DNA from: Mycolicibacterium vulneris
GTDB lineage: Bacteria > Actinomycetota > Actinomycetes > Mycobacteriales > Mycobacteriaceae
Direction: 5' to 3'
Length of the DNA: 64,000 nucleotides
NCBI RefSeq assembly: GCF_002104765.1
Contig: NZ_NCXM01000007.1
Location: 124,001 to 188,000 of the forward strand
Position 1 is the first letter of the stretch. Each line of letters begins with the position of its first letter. This document shows, piece by piece, positions 50,628 to 63,680 of the stretch. The notes beneath the pieces were generated by a model. The model was not told the DNA's origin, ran no database searches, and worked only from the letters and a program-made list of their open reading frames with translations. The translations under genes were made by a program, and so were the position numbers.

Positions 50628-51299
50628 TCAATCTTGCTGGGAAGTGGTCCGGCTTCTGGACTGGCCAGACGGGTCGTGCCGGCCCGGCGCAGTTCCCACC
50701 AGCAAGGATACCAATTCGGAGCACGCAGACTCCAATTCACTGTTCACGACCACCCGGTCGAAGTCGTTTTGGGCCGCCATTTCGGTGCGGGCGGTCTCCA
50801 GACGCCGCTCCATGACCTCCGGCGTCTCGGTGCCGCGGCCGACGAGCCTGGCCCTGAGGTCCTCCCAGCTGGGCGGCGCCAGGAAGACCGCGAGAGCCTC
50901 GGGCATCGCCTTCTTGACGGCCCGGGCCCCGGCCAGATCGACCTCGATCAGCACCGGGAATCCGCGGGCCGTTGCGGCCCGGACCGGCTCGGCCAGGGTG
51001 CCGGATCGGTGCAGTCCCGAATGGATTTCGGCCCACTCCAGCAGCGCGCCCTCGTCGATGAGCTGCTGGAAGCGGGCCGGGGTGACGAAGTGGTAATCGA
51101 CGCCGTCGACCTCGCCGGGCCGCGGCGCCCGCGTCGTGGCCGAGACGCTGAAATGCAGGTCCGGGACCCGCTCACGCAGGCATCGGACCACAGTCGACTT
51201 GCCGACCGCGGAGGGACCGGACAGCACGACCACACGTCCGTTACCTGATGGTTCAGGACGTGTGCCGTGCTGGACGTCCGGTCCCCCGCCGGCGCTCAC
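50628..51299 (-). CDS. gmk: Guanylate kinase
   Basis: A 223-residue enzyme phosphorylating GMP to GDP. P-loop [16 protein letters not shown] (about residues 22-37), then [20 protein letters not shown] (GMP binding). I chose GTG 51299, which has AAGGAG 5 nt upstream on the minus strand, over an ATG 27 nt earlier. The C-terminus is about 15 residues longer than the M. tuberculosis protein as recalled ([17 protein letters not shown] tail), which may reflect a local frame change. It follows mihF by 34 bp. Confidence 0.93.
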   Translation of the reverse strand: MSAGGGPDVQHGTRPEPSGNGRVVVLSGPSAVGKSTVVRCLRERVPDLHFSVSATTRAPRPGEVDGVDYHFVTPARFQQLIDEGALLEWAEIHSGLHRSGTLAEPVRAATARGFPVLIEVDLAGARAVKKAMPEALAVFLAPPSWEDLRARLVGRGTETPEVMERRLETARTEMAAQNDFDRVVVNSELESACSELVSLLVGTAPGRHDPSGQSRSRTTSQQD

Positions 51300-51333
51300 T
51301 GGCGCTCCTTGGGCCGGTGCGCCCACGACTCGG

Positions 51334-51648
51334 TTAGGAGCCGAACTTTTCCAGCAGGGCCTTGCGCTGACGATCGCCGAGACCGCGCAGACGGCGGGTC
51401 GGGGCGATCTCCAGCTCAGTCATGATCTCCTGCGCCTTGACCTTGCCCACCTTGGGCAATGCCTCGAGAAGCGCGGAAACCTTCATCTTGCCCAGGACTT
51501 CATCGGTCTCGGCGTCCTTGAGGACCTGGGTCAGGTTGGTGCCGCCACGCTTCAGGCGGTCCTTGAGCTCTGCTCGCGCTCGACGTGCGGCAGCCGCCTT
51601 CTCCAACGCGGCCGCGCGCTGCTCGTCGGTCAACTGGGGAAGGGCCAC
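51334..51648 (-). CDS. mihF: Mycobacterial integration host factor mIHF
   Basis: A 104-residue basic DNA-binding nucleoid protein, also needed for mycobacteriophage L5 integration. Helical N-terminus [20 protein letters not shown], and the HhH-like core [20 protein letters not shown] with [18 protein letters not shown] chose GTG 51648 (starting [10 protein letters not shown]), with GGAGG 5 nt upstream, instead of the ATG at 51669; it matches the active short form known for mIHF. It heads the gmk-rpoZ-coaBC operon and has a long upstream region. Confidence 0.93.
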   Translation of the reverse strand: MALPQLTDEQRAAALEKAAAARRARAELKDRLKRGGTNLTQVLKDAETDEVLGKMKVSALLEALPKVGKVKAQEIMTELEIAPTRRLRGLGDRQRKALLEKFGS

Positions 51649-52612
51649 GATTCCTCCGTATCTGATCAATCAATTTCAATCGATCTCATTTTGTCTCGCC
51701 GGTACTTCTGCCAGCGGAGACGACCGTACTCAGGCCTTCTGACGAAATCTAACCCGGCCCCCTGCTTAAGGGGGCAAAGTCCCAGCATGCACCGGCGTGT
51801 GACCGGCCAGAGCGGTGCCTGCGGCGGGGGTCACGACAGTCGCGCCGAGCACCGACCAGGTGTCGGCACCGGCTCCGATTGGCTTCGTCAATAGGCCATC
51901 TACCTGCGGTTTGATCGGCCGACGACGGCGGCGGCCGTGGCGGCCGGACCGTCCGGAACGCCGCCGGTGGGCCGCCGTCACGCCTGGTGCGAGGGATCAC
52001 GGATTTGTTGCGGCGTGTCGCGCGTGTCGTGTCGCCGGTCAAACGCCAGGCCAACACCGGCGTTCGGCCCGCGCCCCGGTCCTGACGGCCCCCGTGGGGG
52101 CCCCGGGGCGGCCTGGTGGCCTCGAATCCGGGCGTCCGGGCACCCTCCGACGGTCCGCCGACTCCCGGGCCCGGGGTGCCAGCCTGGGCGGCCTTCCGCA
52201 CGTCACGCCTCGATCGCTCCAGCAATCAACGAGGCCGCCGCCGGGATTCGTCGTCGAAGCCGCCTGCCCGGCCGGCTTTCACGTCGCGGCGACCCCACGT
52301 CCGGCGGTAGGCATCCGAGCGCGCGCCGCGGCCGGATTACATGGGACGTGATCAAGATCTACTCGCCTGAACAAATGGTGAACTGTGACCAACCATCAAG
52401 GGCCGCAGCGTCGTTCGGCTACCGGGATGACCGCTGCGCCGGACGCGCGCGGGCGATGACGGGTGCTCGATTCCGCGATACCGGGCGAAATCTTCCCCCC
52501 AACTCCGCACACGCGGGCTAAAGACCATCCTGATTCCGTAATTGCGGGATAGTGGTGCCCCCTGGGTCTCATTTCAGCTAATCGGTGGCACGGAATCCGA
52601 TACGATCGAGAA
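51649..52612. other. Long GC-rich gap upstream of mihF
   Basis: In M. tuberculosis the PE15/PPE20 pair lies here; no PE or PPE signature is seen in this window. The GC-rich hairpin GCCCCC-TGCTTAA-GGGGGC is at 51757-51762/51770-51775. A minus-strand open frame ending in that hairpin (51766) has a plausible C-terminal segment (GAGADTWSVLGATVVTPAAG) but its upstream part is Arg/Pro shadow-like sequence; it may be a gene remnant. Positions ~52330-52612 are lower in GC and include the Mop-like gene's promoter. Confidence 0.4.
52601..52606 (+). promoter_or_regulatory. Probable -10 box for leaderless Mop-like gene
   Basis: TACGAT (TANNNT) lies 6 nt before GTG 52613, and no ribosome binding site is present, so transcription probably starts on the GTG. 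No clear -35 is seen. Confidence 0.5.
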
Positions 52613-53035
52613 GTGTCCCACCTGCGAATTCGCCAGGCAGCCGAGCTGCTTGGCGTCAGCGACGACACCGTGCGGCGCTGGATCAACCAGGGCGCCCTTG
52701 CGGTCAGTCACGACGCCGCCGGCCGCAAGGTAATCGCGAGCGAGGACCTCGCCCACTTCTCCCGCACCAATGCGCCCGCCCCGCCGGCGGACCCGCTCAG
52801 CATCGGCAGCTCGGCCCGCAACCGGTTCGTCGGGCTGGTCACCTCGGTGGTCAGCGACAAGGTGATGACCCAGGTGGAGATGCAGTGCGGCCCGTTCACC
52901 GTGGTGTCGCTGATGAGCACCGAGGCCGCCGAAGACCTGCAGCTGCGTCCCGGCAGCGTCGCGGTGGCCGTCGTCAAGGCCACCACCGTCATCGTCGAAA
53001 CCGCGCGGCCCAGCACCGCGCTGGCGTCGGACTAG
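52613..53035 (+). CDS. HTH plus Mop/TOBE-domain protein (molybdate-binding type)
   Basis: A 140-residue protein. Residues ~1-48 are a MerR/excisionase-type helix-turn-helix (LRIRQAAELLGVSDDTVRRW); residues ~68-133 form a TOBE/Mop domain (SARNRFVGLVTSVVSDKVMT, then LQLRPGSVAVAVVKATTVIV) that in relatives binds molybdate or molybdopterin. A linker of Ala/Pro joins them. It is a probable molybdenum-responsive regulator or Mo-storage protein. No molybdenum genes are nearby; it is convergent with pyrF. Its stop codon lies inside a 9-bp direct repeat that flanks a mobile-type repeat. Confidence 0.82.
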   Translation: MSHLRIRQAAELLGVSDDTVRRWINQGALAVSHDAAGRKVIASEDLAHFSRTNAPAPPADPLSIGSSARNRFVGLVTSVVSDKVMTQVEMQCGPFTVVSLMSTEAAEDLQLRPGSVAVAVVKATTVIVETARPSTALASD

Positions 53036-53091
53036 GCGATCGCAAGCGCGGCGTAGCCGGGCGCAGCGGGTCGCCACCATCCGACTAGGCG
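53030..53091 (-). repeat. Solitary MIRU-like element with 9-bp direct repeats
   Basis: A 44-bp core (53039-53082) is the reverse complement of the core of the 55-bp repeat at 39831 with 4 differences in 44. It is flanked by GACTAGGCG at 53030-53038 and again at 53083-53091, which looks like a target-site duplication and includes the stop codon of the Mop-like gene. It sits between convergent genes, as the five-copy array does. Confidence 0.8.
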
Positions 53092-53096
53092 CCCAC

Positions 53097-53917
53097 TCAC
53101 ACCGCCAGGTAGGCGACCGCGTCCAGCATACGATCGGCCGCCGCACGCAGCTCCGGCACGCCCGGCCCGGCCCGCAGCACCTCGCGGGCCACCGCGGGCA
53201 GCAACTGCCCCGGTTCCGCGCCGCCCAGCCCGGCGAGCGCCTCCGGCCGCCCGCCCTGGACGCCGAGCCCGGGCACCAGGACCGGACCGCCCAGCGCGCT
53301 GACGTCGGGCGCCTGCAACACCGTCGCGCCCACGACCACGCCGACGTATCCCGGCCCGGACGGGGTCGCGGAGCGGTTCACCACCGCCGCCTGGTCGACG
53401 ACCAGCTGGGCCACCGTGCGGCCGTCGAAGGCGGCACGCTGCACGGTGGCGCCCTCGGGGTTGGACGTGGCCGCCAGCACGAACACCCCGCGATCGTGCG
53501 CCGCGGCGGTCTCCAGTAGCGGCCGCAACGAGCCGAATCCCAGGTATGGGGTGGCCGTCACGGCATCGGCGGCCAGCGGTGAATCACCCGCCCAGGCGGC
53601 CGCATACGCCGCCATCGTCGTGCCGATGTCGCCGCGTTTGGCGTCGGCCAGCACCAGCACCCCGACCGATCGCAGGGCCGCGATGGTGCGTTCCAGCACC
53701 GCGAATCCCGCGGCGCCGTAGGCCTCGAAGAACGCGACTTGTGGTTTGACGACGGCGAATCCGGAAAACGCCTCGATGCAGATGTCGCAGAACGCCGCCA
53801 GGCCGTCGGCGGTCGTGGGCAGGCCCCAGGCGCGCAGCAATTCGGGATGCGGGTCGATGCCCACGCACAGCGGCCCGCGTTCCGCCTTCGCGTCCGCCAG
53901 CCGGATACCGAACCCGG

Positions 53918-53921
<4 letters not shown>
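53097..53921 (-). CDS. pyrF: Orotidine 5'-phosphate decarboxylase
   Basis: A 274-residue enzyme for the last step to UMP. It is the long, type 2 form found in mycobacteria: [13 protein letters not shown] at the N-terminus, active-site [17 protein letters not shown], and [10 protein letters not shown] near the C-terminus. Length equals Rv1385. GTG 53921 overlaps the carB TGA (GTGA). It is the last gene of the pyr operon. Confidence 0.95.
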
Positions 53922-57273
<3,352 letters not shown>

Positions 57274-57274
<1 letters not shown>

Positions 57275-58395
57275 TAGCGGCCCTCCCCTGCCATCAGCTC
57301 GATGAATTGGTCGAACAGGTACTCCGCATCGTGCGGTCCGGCCGCGGCCTCCGGGTGGTACTGCACCGAGAACGCTTGCCCGTCTGCGAGTTTGACGCCC
57401 TCGACCACTCCGTCGTTGGCGCAGGTGTGGCTCACGATCGCCTGTCCGAACGGCGTGTCGAAGGTTTGGCCGGCCTCGCCCTCGAGCGCGAAGCCGTGGT
57501 TTTGGGCGGTGACCGCCACCCGCCTGGTGGCGTGGTCGATCACCGGGATGTTGATGCCGCGGTGCCCGAACACCATCTTGTAGGTGGACAGTCCCAGCGC
57601 CCGGCCCAGGATCTGATTGCCGAAGCAGATGCCGAACAACGGGATTCCGGCGCCCAGCACCTCGCGGGTGACCGCGACGATGTGGTCGGCGGTGGCGGGG
57701 TCGCCGGGGCCGTTGGACAGGAAGACGCCGTCGGGCTTGAGGTCGGCGATCTGCTCGTAGGTCGCCGACGAGGCCAGCACGTGGGTGCGGACGCCGCGGC
57801 GGGCGAAGTTGCGCGGCGTGTTGGTTTTGATCCCCAGATCCAGCGCGGCGACCGTAAACCGTGGTGAGCCTTCGGGTTCCACGATGTAGGTGTCCGGCGT
57901 GCTGACCTCGCCGGCCAGGTCGGCCCCCAGCATCGACCGCTGCCCGCGCACCCGCGCCAGCAGTTCGTCCGCATCGGCGAGCGCATCACCGGAGAACACG
58001 CCCGCCTTCATCGAGCCGCGGGTGCGCAGATGCCGGACCACCGCGCGGGTGTCGATGCCGGCGATGCCCACGATCTGCTGGCGGACCAGTTCGTCCTCCA
58101 GGGTGCCGGTGGACCGCCAGTTGGACGGGCGCGGCGACGGATCGCGCACCGCGTAGCCGGCCACCCAGATCTTGTCGCCGCGACTCTCGGCGTCCTCGCC
58201 GTTCCAGCCGGTGTTGCCGATCTGCGGCGCGGTAGCCACCACGATCTGCCGGTGGTAACTCGGATCGGTCAGCGTCTCCTGGTAGCCGGACATGCCGGTG
58301 GAAAACACGGCCTCACCCAAAGTTTGGCCGATCTTGCCGAACGGTGTGCCGGTGAAGACGCGTCCGTCCTCGAGTACCAACTGCGCCTTAGTCAC
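57274..58395 (-). CDS. carA: Carbamoyl-phosphate synthase, small subunit
   Basis: A 373-residue glutamine amidotransferase subunit that feeds ammonia to CarB. The N-terminal CarA domain starts [17 protein letters not shown]; the class I amidotransferase domain has the nucleophile Cys in [17 protein letters not shown] and the His/Glu pair in [13 protein letters not shown]. Start GTG 58395 overlaps the upstream stop (GTGA). M. tuberculosis Rv1383 is 376 residues. Confidence 0.96.
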
Positions 58396-58895
58396 GAGCG
58401 CCGCTCCTCCTCATGCTGCGATTTGAGCCAGCCGTCGTATTCGTTACGGTGGTTCGCCCGGAAGCCGGTGTCGATCTCGACGCCCGACGGCAGCCGCCAA
58501 CGGATCGCCAAGATGCCGACCCGGCCGGTCATTCTGCGCTCCATGCGGATCTGGGTGATCGAGTCCTGAGGGATCCAAATGGGTTGGGCCCGTACGCGTT
58601 CCACCATGATGCCCCCGGCATAGCGGGTCAGCACCGCTTTGCTACGGAAACCCAGATCACCGGCCGCGATCCGCTCACTCCAGCCCGGCGCCATCATGGA
58701 ACCGCAATAGTGCCCGCGGGTGGTGATGGTCGCCGCCCCCACCTGGTCGGGAATTTCGGGCAACGCCCCGATCAGCTCCGCCTGCTGCCGCGAACGACGG
58801 TGCCAGGTCCGCATCATCAGCTGGATCACCACCGTGATCACCACCACCACCACGGCCGCGAAGATCAGCGATCCCACCAGTGTGCCCGAATTCAT
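58392..58895 (-). CDS. Membrane-anchored pyr-operon protein (Rv1382-like)
   Basis: A 167-residue protein with one N-terminal membrane segment ([20 protein letters not shown], about residues 5-24) and a soluble cytoplasmic domain ([40 protein letters not shown]). It is conserved between pyrC and carA in mycobacteria (Rv1382) without a known role. ATG 58895 overlaps the pyrC stop (ATGA), and its stop overlaps carA, so it is fully coupled within the pyrimidine operon. Confidence 0.85.
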   Translation of the reverse strand: MNSGTLVGSLIFAAVVVVVITVVIQLMMRTWHRRSRQQAELIGALPEIPDQVGAATITTRGHYCGSMMAPGWSERIAAGDLGFRSKAVLTRYAGGIMVERVRAQPIWIPQDSITQIRMERRMTGRVGILAIRWRLPSGVEIDTGFRANHRNEYDGWLKSQHEEERRS

Positions 58896-60196
58896 GCCGG
58901 GGACTTCCCGTCTCGGGCGGTGACCTTGCCGCGCAGCAGCGTGGCCGTCACGGTGGCGGGCAGCGTCATCGCCTCGTAGGGCGTGTTGGCCGACCGGCTG
59001 GCCAGGTCGGATCCGGCGACGGTCCACGAGGTCGTGGGATCCACCACCGTGAGGTTGGCCGGCTCCCCCACCTCCAGCGGTCGGCCGTGATCGGGCAGGC
59101 CCGCGATGCTTGCGGGGTTTTCACTCATCACCCGGGCGAGGTCCCGCCAGGTCAACAGGCCGGGGATGACCATCGTCTGCACCACGATCGACAGCGCCGT
59201 CTGCAACCCCAGCATGCCCGGGCGCGCCGCGGAGAACTCCACGCACTTCTCGTGCTCGGCGTGCGGGGCGTGATCGGTGGCTACACAGTCGATGACGCCG
59301 TCGGCCAGCGCCTGGCGCAGCGCCACCGCGTCTGCCGCTTCGCGCAGCGGCGGATTCACCCGGTTTTGCCCGTCGTAACCGGTCAGCCTGCTGTCGTCGA
59401 GCATCAGGTGGTGCGGGGTGACCTCGGCGGTGATCGAGATCCCTTGCCCCTTAGCCCATTTCACGATCTCCACGGTGCCCGCGGTGGACGCGTGGCAGAT
59501 GTGCACCCGGGCGCCCGCGTCGCGGGCCAGCAGCGCGTCGCGGGCGACGATCGACTCCTCGGCGGCCCGGGGCCAGCCCGCCAGGCCCAGCCGGGCGGCG
59601 GTGGGCCCCTCGTGGGCGACGGCGCCGACGGTCAGCCGAGGCTCCTCGGCGTGCTGGGCGACGAGCACGCCCAGACCGGTGGCGTATTCCAGGGCGCGAC
59701 GCATCACCAGCGGGTCGTGCACGCAGATACCGTCGTCGGAGAACATCCGCACCTGCGCGGCCCCGGCCGCCATCATGCCCATCTCGGTGAGCTCTTTGCC
59801 GGCGAGCCCGACGGTGACGGCGCCCACCGGGTGCACGTCGACCAGGCCGACCTGCTGGCCTCGGTGCCACACGTGGTCGGTGACCACCGGACTGTCGGCG
59901 ACCGGGTTGGTGTTGGCCATCGCGAACACCGCGGTGTAGCCACCCAAAGCCGCCGCGGCCGAGCCGGTTTCGATGTCCTCGGCGTATTCGCGCCCGGGTT
60001 CGCGCAGGTGGGTGTGCAGGTCGACGAGGCCGGGCAGCAGCACCTGATCGGTAGCGTCGATCACGTCCAGGTCCTTTTCGACGCCTCCGGCCTCGACCAA
60101 CCCGGGGCCGATGTCGGCGATCTGGCCGTCGTCGACCAGCACATCGACCCGATCACCCTCGCCGTACAACCGAACCCCGCGCAGCAGCACGCTCAC
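58892..60196 (-). CDS. pyrC: Dihydroorotase
   Basis: A 434-residue amidohydrolase of the long type cyclising carbamoyl aspartate. Metal site motifs: [20 protein letters not shown] near residues 60-78, HICHAST and [15 protein letters not shown] chose GTG 60196 (starting [14 protein letters not shown]), overlapping the pyrB stop (GTGA); the frame is open far upstream only because it runs antisense-free through pyrB. Compared with the M. tuberculosis sequence as recalled there is a small insertion ([14 protein letters not shown]) before the first motif. Confidence 0.95.
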   Translation of the reverse strand: MSVLLRGVRLYGEGDRVDVLVDDGQIADIGPGLVEAGGVEKDLDVIDATDQVLLPGLVDLHTHLREPGREYAEDIETGSAAAALGGYTAVFAMANTNPVADSPVVTDHVWHRGQQVGLVDVHPVGAVTVGLAGKELTEMGMMAAGAAQVRMFSDDGICVHDPLVMRRALEYATGLGVLVAQHAEEPRLTVGAVAHEGPTAARLGLAGWPRAAEESIVARDALLARDAGARVHICHASTAGTVEIVKWAKGQGISITAEVTPHHLMLDDSRLTGYDGQNRVNPPLREAADAVALRQALADGVIDCVATDHAPHAEHEKCVEFSAARPGMLGLQTALSIVVQTMVIPGLLTWRDLARVMSENPASIAGLPDHGRPLEVGEPANLTVVDPTTSWTVAGSDLASRSANTPYEAMTLPATVTATLLRGKVTARDGKSPA

Positions 60197-61164
60197 GCCG
60201 CACCCTCTTCTCCGGCTAATTCGGTGCCGACCAGCACGTGGAACAGCACCGCCATCCGCACGTGGACACCGTTGGAAACCTGTTGCAGCACAGCCGATTG
60301 CGATGAGTCGGCCACCGAGGAGGCGATCTCCATACCGCGCAGCATCGGCCCCGGGTGCAGCACCACGGCGTGGTCGGGCAGCATCGCCTGGCGGCGATCG
60401 GAAAGCCCGTACAGCGAGGAGTATTCGCGCACCGAGGGGAAGAACCCGCCGTTCATCCGCTCGGCCTGCACCCGCAGCATCAGCACCGCGTCGGCGGCGG
60501 GCAGCTCGGCGTCGAAGTCGTTGGACACGGTGACCGGCCAGCCCTCGACGCCGACCGGCAGCAGCGTCGGCGGCGCGACCAGGACGACCTCGGCGCCCAG
60601 GGTGTGCAACAGCATCACGTTGGAGCGCGCGACCCGGCTGTGCAGGATGTCGCCGACGATCACGATGCGACGGCCCTCGATGCCGCCGAGCCGCTGGCGA
60701 ATGGTCAGCGCGTCCAGCAGCGCCTGGGTCGGGTGCTCGTGGGTGCCGTCGCCGGCGTTGATCACCGACGGCCCTGGATCCTCTCGGGCGGCGTTCCCGC
60801 CCGAAGTCCACTCGGCCAGCAGGTGCGCGGCGCCGGAGGCCGGGTGCCGGATGATCAGCGCGTCGGCGCCGGCCGCGCGCAGCGTGAACGCGGTGTCGCG
60901 CAGCGACTCCCCCTTGCCCACCGACGATCCGGACGCGCTGACGTTGATCACGTCGGCGCTCATCCACTTGCCGGCCACCTCGAAGGACACCCGGGTGCGC
61001 GTCGAGTTCTCGTAGAACATTGTGACGATGGTGCGGCCGCGCAGCGTTGGCAGCTTCTTGATCTCGCGACCCACCAGCGCCTGGGCGAACCGGTCGGCAT
61101 CGTCGAGGATGGCGGTGGCGTCATCGCGGCTCAGGTCGCCGGCCGCCAGCAGGTGGCGCGTCAT
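60193..61164 (-). CDS. pyrB: Aspartate carbamoyltransferase, catalytic chain
   Basis: A 323-residue enzyme joining carbamoyl phosphate and aspartate. Carbamoyl-phosphate motif [20 protein letters not shown] (about residues 47-66) and [20 protein letters not shown] are diagnostic. No pyrI regulatory chain is present. ATG 61164 overlaps the pyrR stop (ATGA). Confidence 0.96.
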   Translation of the reverse strand: MTRHLLAAGDLSRDDATAILDDADRFAQALVGREIKKLPTLRGRTIVTMFYENSTRTRVSFEVAGKWMSADVINVSASGSSVGKGESLRDTAFTLRAAGADALIIRHPASGAAHLLAEWTSGGNAAREDPGPSVINAGDGTHEHPTQALLDALTIRQRLGGIEGRRIVIVGDILHSRVARSNVMLLHTLGAEVVLVAPPTLLPVGVEGWPVTVSNDFDAELPAADAVLMLRVQAERMNGGFFPSVREYSSLYGLSDRRQAMLPDHAVVLHPGPMLRGMEIASSVADSSQSAVLQQVSNGVHVRMAVLFHVLVGTELAGEEGAA

Positions 61165-61733
61165 CGTGAGATCACCACGCCGTCGTCACCGTCGTTCTCG
61201 CTCAGCAGCACGTGCACGCTTTCGCCGCGTGAGGTGGGGACGTTCTTGCCCACATAGTCGGCGCGCAGCGGCAGTTCGCGGTGGCCGCGGTCGACCAGTA
61301 CCGCCAGCTGCACCACCCGCGGCCGGCCCACGTCGCGCAGCGCGTCCAGCGCGGAACGCACCGAGCGGCCGGAGTACAAGACGTCGTCGACCAGGATCAC
61401 CAACGCGTCGTCGATGCCGCCGGCCGGAATCGAGGTGTCTTCCAGCGGTCGCGGCGGCTTCTGCATCAGATCGTCGCGGTAGAGCGTGATGTCCAGGGCG
61501 CCGTGGCCGACCTCGACGCCGCTGTATTCGCCGATGTGGGTGGCGAGCCGATTGGCGAGGATCACACCGCGGGTCGGGATGCCGAGCAGCACCACCCGTG
61601 GCGCGTCGGGACCATCCAGCGCGGTCTTTTCGATGATTTGATGCGCAATGCGGGAAATGGTGCGGCCCACATCGGCCGCCGACATCAACTCCCGGGAATC
61701 GCTGCCTAAGCCGGTGTCGCCCGCAGCACCCAT
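61161..61733 (-). CDS. pyrR: PyrR: RNA-binding pyr regulator / uracil phosphoribosyltransferase
   Basis: A 190-residue phosphoribosyltransferase-fold protein. PRPP loop [20 protein letters not shown], with [18 protein letters not shown] before it. PyrR binds the pyr mRNA leader in response to UMP/UTP. I chose ATG 61733 ([20 protein letters not shown]). AAGGAGGT lies 11-18 nt upstream (61745-61752), inside a hairpin that carries the PyrR recognition loop, consistent with autoregulation of the whole operon. Confidence 0.95.
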   Translation of the reverse strand: MGAAGDTGLGSDSRELMSAADVGRTISRIAHQIIEKTALDGPDAPRVVLLGIPTRGVILANRLATHIGEYSGVEVGHGALDITLYRDDLMQKPPRPLEDTSIPAGGIDDALVILVDDVLYSGRSVRSALDALRDVGRPRVVQLAVLVDRGHRELPLRADYVGKNVPTSRGESVHVLLSENDGDDGVVISR

Positions 61734-61744
61734 AACGAAACTTG

Positions 61745-61781
61745 ACCTCCTTCTCCGCCTCGCCGGACGGATCGTTAAAGG
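61745..61781 (-). promoter_or_regulatory. PyrR-binding hairpin overlapping the pyrR ribosome binding site
   Basis: In minus-strand RNA, UCCG pairs with CGGA (61768-61771 with 61754-61757) around the loop UCCGGCGAGG, and an outer CCUU/AAGG pairing (61778-61781 with 61749-61752) involves the AAGG of the Shine-Dalgarno AAGGAGGU (61745-61752). The loop resembles the PyrR recognition loop. Mycobacterial pyr operons are known to use PyrR-dependent translational repression rather than attenuation, which fits. Confidence 0.7.
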
Positions 61782-62453
61782 ATGTCGACTGCGAGGCAGC
61801 GTAGCACTTATTTCGAGTGCTACGCCGCGAGGCACGTGCGGCGTCCGTCGCCCCACCCACGCCAGTCACTTCCGCCCCATGAGTCTCGGAATGGGGCGCA
61901 TGGTGTGGCCCGCGGCACAGCGACACCTCGCGGCCGGCGCCGCCGCGGGTCGAGATTAAGCGCGATTTAATCGCCGAAAGGCGCCACGAATAATGCCGGC
62001 CCGCGAGCGCCGGATTCGACGAAAGTAAACGCTGAATTTCGGCGTAGAAATCTATTGCCGAGGCGGAGGAGGGGGTGGAGGCCAGGTGCGGCGCGGGTTG
62101 ATCGGCCCACAGTTCAGGCCGATTTGCAGTGCCAGCCGCTTGCCTGGGGTTGGGGTGTATCGCAGCAGACATCGTCCGGCGATGTGGGCGTCGATTCCAC
62201 GGTCGTCACCGGGTCCGCCATGTTGGTGGGCGGGTTTGAACACCGCCGATTCCATTGAGCGCCAGGGCAAATACTGGCAGCACCACCGCACGCTGCGGCT
62301 ATCGTCCTGGCCATTTGATTGGCCATGAGGGTCAATTCTCATTTCTCCGCGCTGAATGTCCAGGGGCGTTATTCCGCGCTGAAATGGCGCGCGCTATTTC
62401 GTCCGCGCGGTGGGGCTAATCCGGCGCCGTCACCGGCCCGCTAACCTGACCAG
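61782..62453. other. Intergenic region between pyrR and a hydrolase gene, with a possible gene remnant
   Basis: The left part is the pyrR leader and promoter. At 62052-62335 two overlapping minus-strand frames look like halves of one small secreted protein: one gives a signal-like start (MARTIAAACGGAASICP), the other a proline-rich end (GPINPRRTWPPPPPPPRQ). A frameshift between them is possible; confidence is low. The right end holds the hydrolase promoter. Confidence 0.35.
62442..62447 (+). promoter_or_regulatory. Probable -10 box for leaderless hydrolase gene
   Basis: TAACCT (TANNNT) lies 6 nt before GTG 62454, with no ribosome binding site between, the same arrangement as at 43567, 44564 and 52601. 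Confidence 0.5.
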
Positions 62454-63668
62454 GTGAATAGCTCGACCCTCAGTGGCAATGCCGCCTCCATTCGTGAGGT
62501 GTGCGACGCCGGCCTGCTCGCCGGTGCGGTGACAATGGTCTGGCAGCGGGGAGAACTGCTGCAGGTCAACGAAATCGGCTACCGGGACGTGGACGCGGGT
62601 CTGCCGATGCAGCGCGACTCGCTGTTACGCATCGCGTCGATGACCAAGCCGGTGACGGTCGCGACGGTGATGAGCCTGGTCGACGACGGCAAGCTGACGC
62701 TCAAGGATCCGGTCACCCGCTGGGCGCCGGAGTTGGCCGACGTTCGGGTGCTCGACGATCCGCACGGCCCGCTCGACCGGACGCACCCGGTGAACCGCAC
62801 CATCCTGATCCAGGATCTGCTGACCCACACCAGCGGGCTGGCCTACGGCTTCTCGGTGTCCGGGCCGATCTCCAAGGCCTACATGCGGCTGCCCTTCAAT
62901 CAGGGCCCCGACGCCTGGCTGGCCGAGCTGGCCGAGCTGCCGCTGGTGCATCAGCCGGGTGACCGGGTCACCTACAGCCACTCCATCGACCTGCTGGGCG
63001 TCATCGCCTCCCGCGTCGACGACAAGCCGTTCCACGAGGTGCTCGACGAACGGATCCTGGGCCCGGCGGGCATGACCGACACCGGGTTCTTCGTGTCACC
63101 CGAGGCGCGGCGCCGCGCGGCGACCATGTACTCACTCGACGAACAGAGCCGGCTGCAGCACGGCGTGATGGGCCCACCGCACATCACACCGCCCTCGTTC
63201 TGCAACGCCGGGGGCGGATTGTGGTCGAGCGCCGACGATTACCTGCGATTCGTGCGGATGCTGCTCGGCGGCGGAACGGTCGACGGCGTGCGGGTGCTCT
63301 CGGAAGAGTCCGTCCGGTCGATGCGGACCGACCGGCTCACCGAGGAGCAGAAGCGGCACAACTTCCTCGGCGCGCCGTACTGGGTCGGCCGCGGCTTCGG
63401 GCTGAACTTGTCGCTGGTGACCGACCCGGCCAAGAGCACACCGCTTTTCGGGCCCGGCGGCCTCGGCACGTTCAGCTGGCCCGGCGCCTACGGGACCTGG
63501 TGGCAGGCCGACCCCAGCGCGGATCTGATCCTGCTCTACCTGATTCAGAACCTGCCGGACCTGACCGTCGACGCCGCCACGGCCGTCGCCGGAAACACGT
63601 CGCTGGCCAAACTCCGCACGGCGCAACCGCGATTCGTCCGCAACACCTATCGCGCCCTCGACCTTTAA
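62454..63668 (+). CDS. Beta-lactamase-fold serine hydrolase (class C type)
   Basis: A 404-residue protein of the beta-lactamase/esterase (COG1680) family. Active-site SMTK at residues 62-65 (SxxK), second motif TYSHS where YxN is usual, and the C-terminal glycine-rich GPGGLGTFSWPGAYG in the place of the KTG motif. No signal peptide is seen, so a cytoplasmic esterase, peptidase or lipase is more likely than a resistance enzyme. GTG 62454 appears leaderless. A GNAT gene follows after 12 bp. Confidence 0.85.
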   Translation: MNSSTLSGNAASIREVCDAGLLAGAVTMVWQRGELLQVNEIGYRDVDAGLPMQRDSLLRIASMTKPVTVATVMSLVDDGKLTLKDPVTRWAPELADVRVLDDPHGPLDRTHPVNRTILIQDLLTHTSGLAYGFSVSGPISKAYMRLPFNQGPDAWLAELAELPLVHQPGDRVTYSHSIDLLGVIASRVDDKPFHEVLDERILGPAGMTDTGFFVSPEARRRAATMYSLDEQSRLQHGVMGPPHITPPSFCNAGGGLWSSADDYLRFVRMLLGGGTVDGVRVLSEESVRSMRTDRLTEEQKRHNFLGAPYWVGRGFGLNLSLVTDPAKSTPLFGPGGLGTFSWPGAYGTWWQADPSADLILLYLIQNLPDLTVDAATAVAGNTSLAKLRTAQPRFVRNTYRALDL

Positions 63669-63680
63669 AGTCACATCCCG

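Noticed and set aside
58880..61015. 711-residue plus-strand open frame
   Set aside because: Antisense to pyrC and pyrB; the opposite strand encodes clear enzymes.
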